Numbered from the stretch's first letter, positions 10,528-25,108 are shown. The stretch is 64,000 nucleotides of DNA from Misgurnus anguillicaudatus (GCF_027580225.2 NC_073355.2:16299501-16363500); one strand, 5' to 3'. The notes: generated from the letters alone by a model not told the origin. Translations and numbers: made by a program.

Positions 10528-12515
10528 TGAAAGGTGCATTGTGTACCTTTTAGAAGGATCTCTTGACAGAAATGCAATGTTATACATACATTACTAATAG
10601 CCTATTATCAATGGTGTACAAAGACCTTACAAAAACTGTACTTAAAGATCTTGAAGATGCACCTAAAGATGCACATTGGGTCCGAAATACTCGTCCAAAA
10701 TTTTTGCACGTTAAAAAATAAATACAACCTCATGTTGTGTCAATCACGTTTGCATACTGCCTCCGAAACTTCATCCATCATAAAAAATTTGGATCAGGTT
10801 CAATTTTCGCATCTGTAGCAAGCATTTTGAAAGGTGTTTTGACATCAGAGCCACCATACAGACGAACGGCAGAATCAAGAATAGCTTCTGACAAGTGTCT
10901 CGCAACACAAAGTATAACAAACAAAGTGATGAATACGAAGAGATAAAAAGTGCCATGATTGTCAGGTATGTAGTTCTCATTCGAAATGTGCCCTCTGTAT
11001 TTGTTTAATAGTGTATAATAATACAATTCCCCCAGCAGGGATGAACTGAGAAAGTTGCCTTGCTCAAATTAGCTAAACGATACCTTGTTGCTATTCATCC
11101 ATTGGCAGTAAATAGATACAGCGTGCAAGGTTTGTGTGCATGACGAATTTGTAGGATAACGATTACGTCAAAACGCATGCGAAAATTATGGAATATAAAG
11201 ATCTTTAGAATGAGCCGTTTTATCTACTTAAACAGTGGGTTTCCTACAGGACCTGCGGGTTGGGATTATGCTACGTACACAGTACACCAAACGCGTAGCA
11301 TCTGGTTGCTCGCTCTAGATTACTCGTGGGATTTAACTTTGTGTCATGCTAATTTTTTGCTTGAGTTGAATATTTTCAACTTGCGCAAAGGCGCATTTGA
11401 GGCGAATAGCGCATGTTTTTTTGCGGCAATCGCACTGCCAAATTTGCGTCATTCACATCGGCCTGTGCAGGGATGCGTCTAATCGCATCTTTGCATTGAC
11501 TTTCTGTGTAATCTACTCGCGCAAATCGTTAAACTCTTGCGCAAAGGCGGATTTGAGGCGAATAGCGCATGTTTTTTTTTGCGGCAATCGCGCTGCCAAA
11601 TTTGCGTCATTCACATCGGCCTGTGCGAGGATGCGTCTAATCGCATCTTTGCATTGACTTTCTGTGTAATCTACTAGCGCAAATCGTTAAACTCTTGCGC
11701 AAAGGCGGATTTGAGGCGAATAGCGCATGTTTTTTTTGTTCTGCAATCGCGCTGCCAAATTTGCGTCATTCACATCGGCCTGTGCGAGGATGCGTCTAAT
11801 CGCATCTTTGCATTGACTTTCTATGTAATCTACTCGCGCAAATCGTTAAACTCACTATCATCGCTGCAGTTCATCGTAAAGAAAGTCTGGCTGCTGCGTG
11901 CAACATGCATCACGGAGAGAGGCGGGGGCAGACCTGACGCCGCTGCATGCACGCCTTTAGCCTGGAGAAGATGGAGTTGGTGAAAAGTAAACATGCCGCA
12001 GGTGAATTCACTGTCGCTACTACAGGAGGGGTAGCCGCTGGCTGGGTACATGTTTGAGTTCCTTTTATTTATTATTGCGTGATTTTTATTGAAGGCATAT
12101 TTATATAGCCTATTTATATATTTAAAGTTTATTGTTTCAGTCGTTTGTTTTGTTAAAAGGCGTGAACATTAAAGGTTGATTTGAATTCCCATCTGCCGGT
12201 CATGATAATACGTATATGAGAAGAAAAAAAGAGGGGGGGGGGTTGATAATTCATCGATGTGTCGGGTTACATCAGATCCTGGCTTTAAAATAACTCTAGT
12301 ATGCAGGTCGTAGCACCAGGCATACTGTGCGTTGATCATGTTGAATTTCTGACACTGACAACTGACAACTACCATAGGCCCGGGCTTTAGACGATGACAT
12401 GTTTATCCTATGGTGGCTACTGTAGCTTCACTATGCATTTCGAAAGGGAGGGTAAGATGTGGATTGAGCAATTGGTTGCAATTCACAATCTCACTGCTAG
12501 ATGTCTTTAAAATTT
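10528..12515. repeat. AGGTGCAGTGTG-family element broken by two insertions
   Basis: Three blocks match the intact 379-bp element at 21119-21497 in order. Block 1 is about 10528-10625 (GGATCTCTTGACAGAAATGC). Block 2 is about 11199-11268 (AGAATGAGCCGTTTTATCTA). Block 3 is about 12391-12515 (GATGACATGTTTATCCTATG through the CACTGCTAGATG segment). The intervening 0.57 kb and 1.1 kb are absent from the intact copy, so they are later insertions. The right terminus is degraded. Confidence 0.6.
11381..11852. repeat. Three tandem copies of a ~157-bp unit
   Basis: Units start at 11381, 11537 and 11695 (TTGCGCAAAGGCG...). They share GAGGCGAATAGCGCATG, a poly-T tract, GTCATTCACATCGGCCTGTG and CGCGCAAATCGTTAAACTC. 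They differ mainly in poly-T length and a few bases, so the amplification looks recent. The array sits inside the second insertion of the broken element at 10528-12515. Overlapping open frames here are by-products of the repeat. Confidence 0.85.
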
Positions 12516-12850
12516 ACAAACTTGTTGTTTAATTGTGATAGCTGCTTTGGTAAAATGATAAACGGTTCAGTAAGCATTTAAAGTTAAATCAATATGTGGA
12601 CTATGACTTAGTGAGTTTATGACCCCCTGAAATTAAACATTCTAAATTAACTTTCAATGTGAATGAATTTCTACCTGTATTCACTGTGATAGGCATTAAA
12701 TAGATAAAATATTAATTACTAGAGCAAATATTGCGTTATGCTCAATGAATAGTTTCAGGGGTGTAATTAAAATGACTTTACTATTATAATCCTTCCTGCT
12801 TCTATTTCACAGACAGTACAAGACAAAAGTATTCCTAAAGAGACATCTGA
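12516..12850. other. AT-rich intergenic DNA, nothing recognised
   Basis: No gene, RNA or repeat boundary was seen. Confidence 0.35.
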
Positions 12851-12851
12851 A

Positions 12852-13020
12852 ACACTCTAAAATGCCGGGTTATTTTCAGCCCAGCTTTGGGTCAAAAATG
12901 GATGAACCCACCCAATTGGGTTGTAATTTAACATGTGCTGGATTGTTTTAACCCATTGTTGGGCCAAATATAAATATTTTCTTTGTTGATTTAACCAAAT
13001 TGCTGGGTTTGTCCCATCAA
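12852..13020. repeat. TGGGTT-type short interspersed repeat, copy 1
   Basis: This sequence rich in TGGGTT and AACCCA shares long near-identical text with 15508-15620 (for example CACCCAATTGGGTTGTAATT). Related copies are at 41915-42050 and 50880-50960. It is a dispersed low-copy-length repeat typical of cyprinid DNA and is non-coding. Confidence 0.6.
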
Positions 13021-13462
13021 TTGACCTAGGATTTGATTTTAATGCTTTTTCATTGCAATAGCCAACTTCTTACCACCCCAAACCCTGCCTAGCTGAATTC
13101 AGGAAACCACTCTGACCACAGTGGTATAGGTAAGATTGACAATAAAACTAAACATTCCATATAATATGTTAAACATGTCCAATAATCTACCATATGGGTC
13201 AATTGAAATTAAGATTTATATATAATAATTTAATAAATAGCTTTCCGTTGATGTACAGTATGTTTTAGGGCAATATTTGGCCGAGATGCAACTAGTATTT
13301 AAAAATCTGGAATCTGATGGTGCAAAAAATAAAATAAAAAATATAGAGAAAATCCCTTTAAAGTTGTCCAAATGGAATCCTTGGCAACTGCATCCTCTCA
13401 GAAAAATATATCAAAAGGTTTTGATATATATGCTAGGAGAATTAAAAATATATTTATATAAA
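13021..13462. other. AT-rich intergenic DNA, nothing recognised
   Basis: No supported feature. A 98-codon AT-rich open frame overlapping the next repeat is chance. Confidence 0.35.
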
Positions 13463-13690
13463 TACACTGTAAAAATACTTTGCTGCCTTAAATTTTTTTT
13501 GTTGAATCAACTCGGATTTACAAGTCATTTCAACGGACTATTATTTATCTTGACTAGAGATGAGTTGTTATAACTTATAAAATGATTTTTCTCAACTATA
13601 TTTTATAAGTTGTGACAACTCATCTCTGTTGATATGATTTGTACATCTGAGTTGATTAAGCAAAAAATTTGTAAGTATTTTTACAGTGTA
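13463..13690. repeat. Foldback MITE with TACACTGTAAAAATACT ends
   Basis: Inverted ends TACACTGTAAAAATACT (13463-13479) and AGTATTTTTACAGTGTA (to 13690) enclose a central palindrome at about 13556-13626 (AGAGATGAGTTGTTATAACT and its mirror). A related element with TACACTGTAAAAAA ends lies at 63464-63670. It is non-coding. Confidence 0.65.
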
Positions 13691-14027
13691 ATTTTGACCA
13701 AAGCAATGTATTGTTGGCTATACCTGTGCAACTTAAGACTGGTTTTGTGGTCCAGGGTCACATTTTGTTATTTTGTTCTGTATGCATTGCATGCAGCAGT
13801 TTTAAAAACCAACTTTTGCGATATACATTTCAGAGTAAAGGGGCAATAATTGTTTTTGAGGGGTATTTTAACCCATATGAGGGAATATTTTTATTTTGTC
13901 AAATGCTCAATTTGTCATTCAATACTCCAAATAATCAATTTGTTTGCAATCAATAATGTTTCCAATCAATAAGTTTAACTAATAGGGCTAGAATTTTTGA
14001 GAACTGTCAGATGTTACAAATGCAATG
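13691..14027. other. Intergenic DNA, nothing recognised
   Basis: No gene or repeat boundary was seen. Confidence 0.35.
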
Positions 14028-14228
14028 TGCAATCTCATGGCAATTTGTACATATTTTAGGAGGTGGCTAATTTGTATTAATTTGTATGACCACATTCGTA
14101 ATGTTTTAACAATTTACCTTGACCCCTGTGACGTTGGTGTTAGGGGTGGGGTTAGGGGCAGGGCTTCGTTATTGTTTTTTTTAATAATCCATCTCATAAA
14201 ATATGTATGAATTCGTGTGAGATCAGGC
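14028..14228. repeat. Short interspersed repeat with GTTAGGGGTGGGG core
   Basis: Imperfect inverted ends (AATCTCATGGCAATTTGTAC and the mirror of TATGAATTCGTGTGAGATC) surround a GTTAGGGGTGGGGTTAGGGG core. I recognise this as a common zebrafish-like dispersed repeat type. No coding capacity. Confidence 0.45.
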
Positions 14229-15507
14229 TGAATACAACAGATTTTACCCTCACATTTTAAATTTTGGGGGTTTTGTCTGTTTAGTGGCTTTTTCTCTGCA
14301 AAACCCCCTTAATTTAACCATATGCTGTGTTATTTGTATTATGTCCATGTTACGTTCAATAGGAAGTTAATTGCAGTCTTGAATCTTGTTCTTCGGAGAC
14401 CACCATTTTCTTTATCTTGCTGCTCAGAGCCCAGACAATTAATCGTCCGTTTCAAGCATTTTTGGCAAATTTCACAGGATTTCCCTTTGGACCAGATGCC
14501 AGGAGCTTTGTGTGCTGCTCCAACTGCCTGCCTACTTCTCAAATATCCACGGATATTTAAAAACTATTTTCCTATACTGAGATCTCTACATTAGATTCGT
14601 TTTAAAGCTTGTAGATGCTATCTTAAAAAGAAGCTTTAAAATGAAACATCATACGGCATGATCAAAGATTTAAAAATATATCCACAAGTTGTGGTACTGC
14701 AATTTTTGGATGTCCTTTTAATATCAGGTTGTGAAGAGCATGCAGTTGGTAACTAGGCATATGTATGTGGAAATAAAAAGTAATCCAACCAACCAGCTGA
14801 TACAAAATGTTACATGTTATATATTCTTACAACAATGCAGTATGGAGTATGGCGATGCAATATTTATCAGCTGGTATCTCTGAAAAACTCCTTTGTTAGC
14901 ATCTGATAGTTGTATGGTGTGAACACTGAATCACAGTCTTGAAATGCGACGGCTCAACCTTGATCGTATGTTTTCCACAATCTACCATCTTGAATGTACA
15001 GCATGGCTGCCAGGTGTTCTGGTTCATAACTGGCAATATTACCCTTGACGGCAAAGTACATGCAAGCAGTTTAAACCCTATTAGATAGCATAATGTACCT
15101 CTTTAAAATATGTGCAGGTCTTTATATACGTGAGTCTGCTCACAACCCCCATCATCCAGCCAATAACAAGATGCTTACTGCAGTAAATCCAATTTATCAG
15201 GAAAATGAAATGGTTAGTTTTTAACGGATGCTCAATGCTGGAAGCTAAACATCTATTCCCGGTGTAGAGCCTCAGGGATATGATGAATGGATCGTCCTAA
15301 AGGTAGAGGACACATCGCTCAACTCAGAAGTCACCTGTTTATTTCCCTAAAGGATATATGTCTAATCCTAGGAACATATTCAGTAAATAACAAGGTCTTT
15401 TGCCAGTGGTTTCAAATGTGCCAGATTAACTTACCAAGCATTTTCACTAGAAATATTGTTTTTAAATATGTGTGTTCATGTGGTAACACCTGAATGAACC
15501 ACACTTT
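14229..15507. other. Intergenic DNA upstream of hs3st4, no gene recognised
   Basis: The sequence is balanced to AT-rich with no repeat termini and no protein domain. Short open frames at 14322-14594 (plus) and 14339-14542 (minus) overlap each other and are not supported. Regulatory function is possible but not visible. Confidence 0.35.
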
Positions 15508-15620
15508 TTAAAATACTGGGTTATTTTCAATCCAGCATTGGGTCAAAAATGAATGAACACACCCAATTGGGTTGTAATTTAACATGTGCTGTAACTTTTA
15601 ATTTAAACTGATTGGGTTTG
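15508..15620. repeat. TGGGTT-type short interspersed repeat, copy 2
   Basis: Nearly the same text as 12852-12960, including ATTGGGTTGTAATTTAACAT. The right-hand half is missing or diverged. Confidence 0.6.
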
Positions 15621-16584
15621 AACTGTATTTTACACAACCATATATTAAAACAGCCCATCATTTTTTGATTGTATAAACATATTTGTTTAGATTATTAAGA
15701 TAATTATAATAACGATATGATTGATTTAACATTTTAAGGGTGCATAAAAATAGCTTGTTATAGTAGCAATATTTTTATTACCATTTGTTATAGTCTGATG
15801 CATCTATTTAGAGAACCCAATGTTGATTTCCACATTGGAAAACGGATAAATTTCCATTGTTGAATAATTCAGAGCAGACAGCACATGAATATGGCTGTAT
15901 TCCAGAGATACGTGCAACCACCCAGTCAATCATTCCTTATCTACACAATCACGCCTGCAACCTGTGCATTAATGTGTTGTAATGTGCATTAAGTAGCCTG
16001 TCCATCTCATGAAGCAGCACCATTATTTAGTCCTGCATTTCTCAGGCCAGTAGAGAGCAGACATGAGCTTCTCTGTATAGACCTAAGTGCTTTTGTAAAA
16101 AAACTAAATCGCAACAATGTAACTGTGAATCAGTAAAATTACAACCAGCTGCAATGATATTACTATTCCTGTTACTATAGTCTTCCATCATTACAGGCTA
16201 TGACAAACATCCTCCATCTTAAAATAACACTACATAAGATTTTTACTTTAAGGTACATAATTAGTACAGGATAGAAGGCAGGAGTTATACAATAGTATGT
16301 GACATGACACTGGGGCATTTTTTAAAATAAATAATTTAATGAATAATAAAAATGTTTTTATTATTAAACCAAACCTTCATAAAAATGTTAATACACTATT
16401 CACAACAGTATATTTTAATTTAAAAACGAAATTATTTATTGGTTTTATTTTATTATTTATATAAAATATATAAAACAATATACATTAAAATATGAATTTA
16501 AATACAACTTATTTATTTTCTGATCCCACAGGATCTCTGCGTAAAATGACAAGCTTCTGCTCTACCCCACAATAAGAAATTGCG
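15621..16584. other. AT-rich distal 5' flank of hs3st4
   Basis: The sequence is very AT-rich from 16320 to 16530 and then changes sharply to GC- and CpG-rich sequence at the promoter. No repeat ends or coding region were recognised. Confidence 0.4.
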
Positions 16585-16765
16585 CACGTGTTTGTAGAAA
16601 CCAGTGGGTGTACCAGTATGATCTTACTGTAGTATTATTCCAGTTTGTGGATGAGCCCACGGCTGATGCGCACATCACGTCTACCAATCAACACGAGGCG
16701 CACTCTCAGCCACTGAGAGCAGTCAATGAATATTTATGCCGAGGCTGCTCACTCTCCAGCGCGCA
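16585..16765 (+). promoter_or_regulatory. hs3st4: Predicted core promoter of hs3st4
   Basis: Ahead of the coding exon lie an E-box CACGTG (16585-16590), a CCAAT motif (16684-16688) and a TATA-like ATATTTAT (16730-16737). Pyrimidine-rich initiator-like sequence TCACTCT follows around 16749-16755. Spacing puts the transcription start at about 16750-16765, giving a leader of about 0.55 kb. The prediction rests only on motif order and the onset of CpG-rich DNA. A CpG-type dispersed start is an alternative. Confidence 0.45.
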
Positions 16766-16979
16766 AAGTTAGTGGATTACCAGTGGGAGGATGTGTCCGT
16801 GATACAACATCAGCACCTCGTTTGGATTAAGATCCATCGTTTTCGCCGATTGCCACTTCAAATCAGCGGTGCGAAGGACGGCGGTGTCAAAATTGCACTC
16901 CAAAATCTCGTTTCGGGGGAAGACGCGCCGTGCGCATCACTTCAAAGACTTTGCTCTTTCTTTCCCCTTTCCTTCTAAG

Positions 16980-17093
16980 ATGCCCAGACTTGGTCTATCG
17001 TCAGCATCAGCCCACATCAAACCGGGCTGCTCGTTTGAAAGGACGCCCGACCGCAGCCTTTCTAATCTGCAAGTTCAATCCGATAAATTGTGA
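16980..17093 (+). promoter_or_regulatory. Upstream ORF 1 in the hs3st4 leader (37 codons)
   Basis: An ATG at 16980 opens 37 codons ending in TGA at 17093, entirely within the predicted leader. Its context is AAGATGC, with a purine at -3. The peptide (MPRLGLSSASAHIK...) matches no family I know. If translated, it would reduce scanning to the main start. Confidence 0.4.
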
Positions 17094-17152
17094 CAAAGGC
17101 TGTCAGCGTCGCAATAAGAAATCGATACTCGAGGCGTTCTTCTGGAATTTAA

Positions 17153-19438
<2,286 letters not shown>

Positions 19439-19442
19439 TTAA

Positions 19443-19590
19443 CCTCCTAAGACGTGGACATCACATTTTTTGGTTGATGCACCAACTGGAACCTGTTGTA
19501 CACAAACATGGACAATTACACTTGCTTCATTTATTGGTTCTTCCCAACCCCAAAATAGCTGGAAAAAATCAAAGCTCGGGTCTTAAGAGG
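19443..19590. repeat. 148-bp TTAA-flanked MITE
   Basis: The ends CCTCCTAAGAC and GTCTTAAGAGG are inverted and flanked by TTAA at 19439-19442 and 19591-19594. It is the shortest complete TTAA element in the window and does not share the AGG end of the others. No coding capacity. Confidence 0.7.
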
Positions 19591-19594
19591 TTAA

Positions 19595-21114
19595 TACACA
19601 TTTTATTTGATGACATAAAGCATCATATATCTACAGTAACCTACAACACACTACAATATAGTTTGTGTTTATACGTTGGCTTTGGTGACTTCATACTGTA
19701 ATCACACAAACTGATTTGCTTCAATGGCTCATTTAACACTTTGCTGTAAAGCTTAACCACACGACATGTGTAGTAAACGTAAAGAATTTGTGCATTAATG
19801 ATTTTAGACACCGATGAATAATTGCACTTAAACTCATTGCAAAAAAAGGCAACACGGTTACAAATTTTCTATACGGTCACAGAGATGCACAAACAGGCCT
19901 ATGCCGGATTTAAAGACCTAATTATACAGTAAATATGAAGTGGGAAGATTTTTCATATATTTTAGGAGTTAGATAATCTTCTCAGTTGTGAAATATGATG
20001 GTACACCTCATTGTATGACCTGACACAATGTTTGAAAGGCTTTTCGGAGAGAACCGGACACCCTTTTAAACTCCATGCCGCTTTTTAAAGAAGTTCGCAT
20101 TCACCGAGGTGGTAATACGTTGCTTCTGTCAAGTAATAATAGGTTGGCATTATCAGAAGAATCATACCCCTGATGGGAAGAAAGCCAAAAAGCAGAAAAC
20201 CTAAAAGGAATTACACCTGTGCAAAATGGAGATCTGATTGTTCCCCTTTTAAGAGACATTCATGCTGCTTTAATAAATAATAATAATAATCAAATTGATT
20301 GTACATTTTGATTATAAATACACATTAAATATAAATTGTAAAAGTTACCATTAAGACAAATGCTACCTTTTAAAAAATATAGTCTGACATGTTATTCATT
20401 CATTCTATTCAGACGCAACCATATTCATCAGTTTGACCTCAGGAGAATGTTTCAATCTTTGTGTCTAATCATGAGCATGTAAAAGTGGAGGCCTTTCAAA
20501 AGATGCAGCATTGCCAACACCAAGGTCTCTTTCTTTTCTGTTGGAGATAAAATAAATTCTGATCAATGAGAGCTGTACTGTGCCAAAGCCCACGCATGGC
20601 TCTTACTCCATACATGGACACACAATGAAGCCCTTTAATTTCACCTATTTATTCCCTGATGCCCCTTTGTTTCTTGCCAAAGAGTAAAATATGTGGTCAG
20701 AAATGTCCTATTTTGTGGAAATGTTCTCAGTTAAAATGACTATGTATGTGGCATTAGTGCGTTCTCAATAGGGAAATAACTATCAATGTGTTTGCTTTGT
20801 CAAAACACAATTTTTGTTGGAGTCGATGGTTTCAATAAGAAATAGTTCAGCAAAAAATGAAAACGCTGTCATAATTGACTCATCCTCATTCTGTATGATG
20901 TTCTTTCATATATGTTTTTTAAGAATATACTCTCTGTTTTGTTCCTTATAATGAAAGTAAAGGTCACCAGGGCTGTCGAGGTTTAAAATGACAAAAACAT
21001 CATAGAAAGAAAATTGGCCCGTATAAATATATCAAGTCGTCTAAAGCCATTTAATAGCTTTGTGTGACAAACAGGAACATATCCTGGATTAAATTTTTAT
21101 TTATCCTGGCTGAA
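19595..21114. other. Intronic DNA, nothing recognised
   Basis: The sequence is AT-rich to balanced, with a short (AAT)n at about 20275-20290. No repeat boundary, RNA gene or coding exon was seen. Confidence 0.35.
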
Positions 21115-21118
21115 TTAA

Positions 21119-21497
21119 AGGTGCAGTGTGTAATTTTCAAAAGGATCTCTTGACAGAAATGCAAAATAATATACAAAACTATATTATCAGGGGTGTATAA
21201 AGACCTTTTTATAATGAACCGTTATGTATTTATTACCTTAGAATGAGACGTTTTTATCTACATACACGAGGGTCCCCTTACCTGGAAGTCGCCATTTTGT
21301 GCCGTCATGTTTCTACAAAAACCCTTAACGGACAAACTTTTTTCACTAAGTTGTCTCTGTTGATGACATATTTGTCCGGTGGCGGCTACCGTAGCTTCTC
21401 TATGCGTTTCAAAAGCGAGGGGTGAGCAGCGGCTGAGCCGTTGGTTGCAGTTCGCAACCTCACCACTAGATGCCACTAAAATTTACACACTGCACCT
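21119..21497. repeat. TTAA-flanked MITE, AGGTGCAGTGTG family, intact copy
   Basis: The ends AGGTGCAGTGTG and CACACTGCACCT are inverted, and TTAA lies at 21115-21118 and 21498-21501. This intact copy provides the reference that shows 10528-12515 to be interrupted. Non-autonomous. Confidence 0.8.
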
Positions 21498-21501
21498 TTA
21501 A

Positions 21502-23867
21502 GAGATGAGTGTGAAAGGGGGAAAATATGACATTAAAAAGAAATCCAACAAGAAAAATTAAGATGTGTATATTAAAGAGAGAACAGTTGTGGATAAAATC
21601 AAGGAACAATGAATTAAGTGGAGAGTAAAAAAAGAGCCAATATGTAAAAAAAACTGTTGCCCCCCTTTGACTTACATTAGTCAAAGTCATGGGGGAGTAG
21701 TGTTAGGGTTATATTATTTTTGTGTTCTGCAGAAGTCATACAGGTTTAAAATTAGTGTAGTAAAAGATGACAGAATTTTCATTTTGAGGTGAACAACTTC
21801 TTTGATATCAATGTGTTCTCAGTTTAATTCAGTGGAACATTGTTATTTTAATGAGCACTATTAAAAAGTTAATCTGGCAAAAATAATACCTCTTAGAAAA
21901 TGTTTATCATGTTTAGCTATTAAAAGTGTATTTTTGACACATGCTTGGATGTCTTTGGGCTAAGGCCCGGATATCCACTGACCCTAGAACCGCCCCTGAA
22001 ACAAACCATTTCAGTCATTCAGTCTCAACAGCCAAATTCACTATTATGTACTATTAACAATATTTACCTTTTGGTACAAAGTTGAAAAAACATCATACCA
22101 AATAACACTATATAGGGTGAGTAAAAAATAACACAATCTAATTTGGCTTTTTCCGAAACTAAACCCGGAATCCTCCCCAGCGCTATAAAGCGAACCATCT
22201 GTGGGTTTGTGAAGAGTGTGAACAGCATGCAGAGTTAATTTTTCATATCGGATGCTGAGACGTGAGCCCTGACAGGAGGAGAGAGTGGCAGACGTAGATC
22301 CACTGCTGAGCAAAGCAGGACACAACCCAAATCCAGCATTTATCCCATGTTTATCCTGGCGCTCTGCAGTTCAACCCCTACCCCTGCCTTCTGACTGCTG
22401 GCTTTAAACTGCGAGGGGAAAACGTTTGCTTCCTAGCTCGGGCTGGACGCCGTCTCCTAGCGCAACTTGGCTCCTTCGCTGGGATGCCCCAGTCTGCCTG
22501 TTCCTGATAAGCCTCCGCCAAGACACGCGAGAACGCACCTCTGGGTACTCGAATGCCAACGCTGCAGTGGTGGAATTAAACTTTTTAATTAGCAGCGCGG
22601 CCCTGTGCCTGTCGAGAGAATGGACCGCTGTAGTCAGGTCTGTCTCATCCCACTATTTCCACTTAATTAAATTCACCAGCACAAGAGGTGACTACAGGAG
22701 CGTCTACTGTGACACTTCACATGTTTATCTCCTCGCCTGTCATCTTTGACTGGGTGCAAACATACTGCCGGTCCAACGGCTATATTATTCTGTGGTCCCT
22801 GTAATTTGCTTTCTGTATTTGTGCCAATTTGTTGCATTAAGTAATTGCTTTCCATGTTAAATACCATATGACTTTGACGTTGCATCTGTGTCAGTAACAG
22901 GAGTGGAGGCATGTGTTTTGTTTATTTCGTGATATCGCTGGAACAAATAGCTGACCTCAGAGACAGCTATCCAAAATTTTCCGCCACCGATGACATCTGC
23001 ATTAAACATAAAAAATGAGACCTTATGCTCAAAAATTGAAAATTTCATCAGTTGGAAATGTTTCCTGTGTATTAGATACATCCCTCCCTTCAGCTATTTG
23101 ATAAGGTGGTGGAAACAATTTCGGCTGATGTAAAAAGTGCTCCGCATCATAAATGATGCCTATGTGCATTGCTGACTGATGCGCTACAAATAGACTCTTG
23201 CTATTACTTTGTTTTGACGTATTGATGATATGTAGACATCTTCTGGAACCTGCTATTCGGCGCACGGATACACATGCGCGTATTGTTTGGCCCTCCGGAA
23301 ACAATCCCAGACAGCAATCTTGACAGTTCAATTACATCTGGGATTTAAAGTCAAAGAGCATTAAGGCGTGAGCGTTCGCACAGTGCCGGGGACTACGGGA
23401 AAGGTTCTGTGTTGCCTAAAGAATCAAGGTGAAAAGTGAGCTCATATTGCAAAATTTACTCAGGGGTCGGCCTTCCGGGGTCCTCCAGCCCATTGCTTTT
23501 GCGGCATCGGTTATAAGGCGAATCACACCATTTCATCTTTGATGGCTGAGAAAGAAAAAGTCAGCCAGCATCAAGTGTGTTCCTACTGTTTTGGACTTTG
23601 TCTTTTCTTACTCATTTCTCTAACTGACAGCGGCCCTGTACTCCTGCTGGGCTGAACCTACAACCGAGTTACGAAGTGGTGTTCTTCATCCAATTTCACG
23701 AGTTTAATTCGGTTACTCCATAAATCTAATTTGTCAATTTAATTTGCGGACATTAAAAAATTGGCACAGTACACAATATGCCATTAATGCACAGCTTCTG
23801 CCCTGTGATCGATAAACTACTGTAGGCTCGTTTCAGACTTCTCATCGCAGGGCAAACAGCAAGTTGA
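21502..23867. other. Intronic DNA; candidate regulatory block 22400-23680
   Basis: 21502-22350 is ordinary AT-rich intron. From about 22400 the sequence becomes balanced, repeat-free and motif-rich, for example TTTTTAATTAGCAGCGCGGC (22580s), ACTTAATTAAATTCACC (22660s) and CAATTACATCTGGGA (23330s). This is the texture expected of conserved developmental enhancers. Conservation could not be tested here. Confidence 0.3.
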
Positions 23868-24239
23868 GATCTGTTTAGTGGCAGCTGGTGATTTCTCTTC
23901 TGAGGGGTGCAAATTCTAAAAATGTGTTGCTCGTCATTTCAAAATTTGTGTTCGTTGCATCATTTCAACCATGTGCATCATGCGTCTTGTCAAAATGCGT
24001 CCCTGCTGCACATGCGTCGAAAGGGTTTATGATTAAAGAGATGCTCACATTCACAAAATACTCACAAGACACTAACTTAACACTTAAGTCTGATTACACA
24101 TAAGATCACACATGCACTGTTTAGGTAGGCCCTAGCTCTCTGTCAGGCTGGTTGTTGTGGAATCGTGGGGGGTGGTCATGGGGTAAAAGCTGTCAGAGAC
24201 CAATGACAGCGCTGACCGTTGCCACAGTGGTGTACGATG

Positions 24240-25108
24240 CAGTGTTGTTTTTGGCAGCCCTTTTAGTTTTAGTCTTAGTCTTTTGGACGAAAATGCTTTT
24301 TAGTTTTAGTCACATTTTAGTAACTTATAAACTTGATAGTTTTAGTCAAGTTTTTGTCGACGAAAACACAAAAAGGTTTTAGTCAAGTTTCTAAGTCAAT
24401 TTTAGTAAAAAAAAAGTCTTTAACAAATTAATTTAGTATTGGAAATGGGCTTAGGTTTGACAAGTAGATAGGCCTACATGTAAAACCTTAAGCTTACCAT
24501 GAAATGTGTCACAACCCGATTGTCGAGTAAAATTTTTTATATGATATGTTAACAGTGTGACTTGTAAGTTACCTTTAAAAAAAATCAGCGTGATGAGCCT
24601 TCAGGTGCCGCTTGAGGTTGGTGGTTTTCTTTCCACCTAGTTTGTGGCCACATTTACCGTCGTATTCCAATATGCATTTGTTTTTTCTTTCTGATGGATT
24701 ATACTGAAAGTATGTCCATAAATCATCTTGTCGTTTCCGTTTATTGGCGTCACCGCCAGGGTCCTTCGAACTCGTCACAGCTGCAGGTGTGGTGTTGTTG
24801 TGTAAAATCTGGTGCGCGGCATGGCGGCAGCCGGGTGGTGGGCGTACCCAAAACAAGGATAGGAAGCGGCAGCATTGCTGATACTTTTTAGCTAAAAACA
24901 GACAGATTTCTCGCAAAATAGGCAGAAATGACATGCATTGTGAACGTCAGACTTATAATCATTTTGTTCCGTCTCGTCAACGAAAACTCTCGTCATGTTT
25001 TTGTCACCTTAGAGCCATTTTTAGCTAATCATCGTTGCATTATTCTCATAAAAAAGTTGCATCAATGAAATCATTTCGTTATCGTCATCATTGACGAAAA
25101 CAACACTG
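24240..25108 (-). mobile_element. Nested hAT element with BED zinc-finger remnant
   Basis: The ends CAGTGTTGTTTT and AAAACAACACTG are inverted, with a degenerate 8-bp duplication GTACGATG / ATACGGTG. Subterminal sequence is full of TTTTAGTC and GTCGACGAAAAC repeats. The element is inserted in the element at 23876-25430. It retains only the N-terminal exon of a transposase and must have lost most of an autonomous parent by internal deletion. Confidence 0.75.
24575..24934 (-). pseudogene. hAT transposase N-terminal fragment with BED-type zinc finger
   Basis: The 119-codon frame contains DDLWTYFQYNPSERKNKC, then GKCGHKLGGKK and TTNLKRHLKAHH near its C terminus. This order (aromatic WxYF, Cys pair, NLKRHL, His pair) is a BED zinc finger, the DNA-binding module of many hAT transposases. 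The frame stops just after HHADFF in a run of T, next to an AAAG|GTAACT that looks like the original splice donor. The catalytic core and dimerisation domain are absent, so it cannot transpose itself. Confidence 0.7.

Noticed and set aside
11381..11852. CRISPR-like array
   Set aside because: The three units are contiguous copies without unique spacers, in a vertebrate context.
11397..11983. Series of similar 86-101-codon open frames
   Set aside because: They repeat with the 157-bp tandem unit and shift frame with poly-T length. No domain; repeat by-product.
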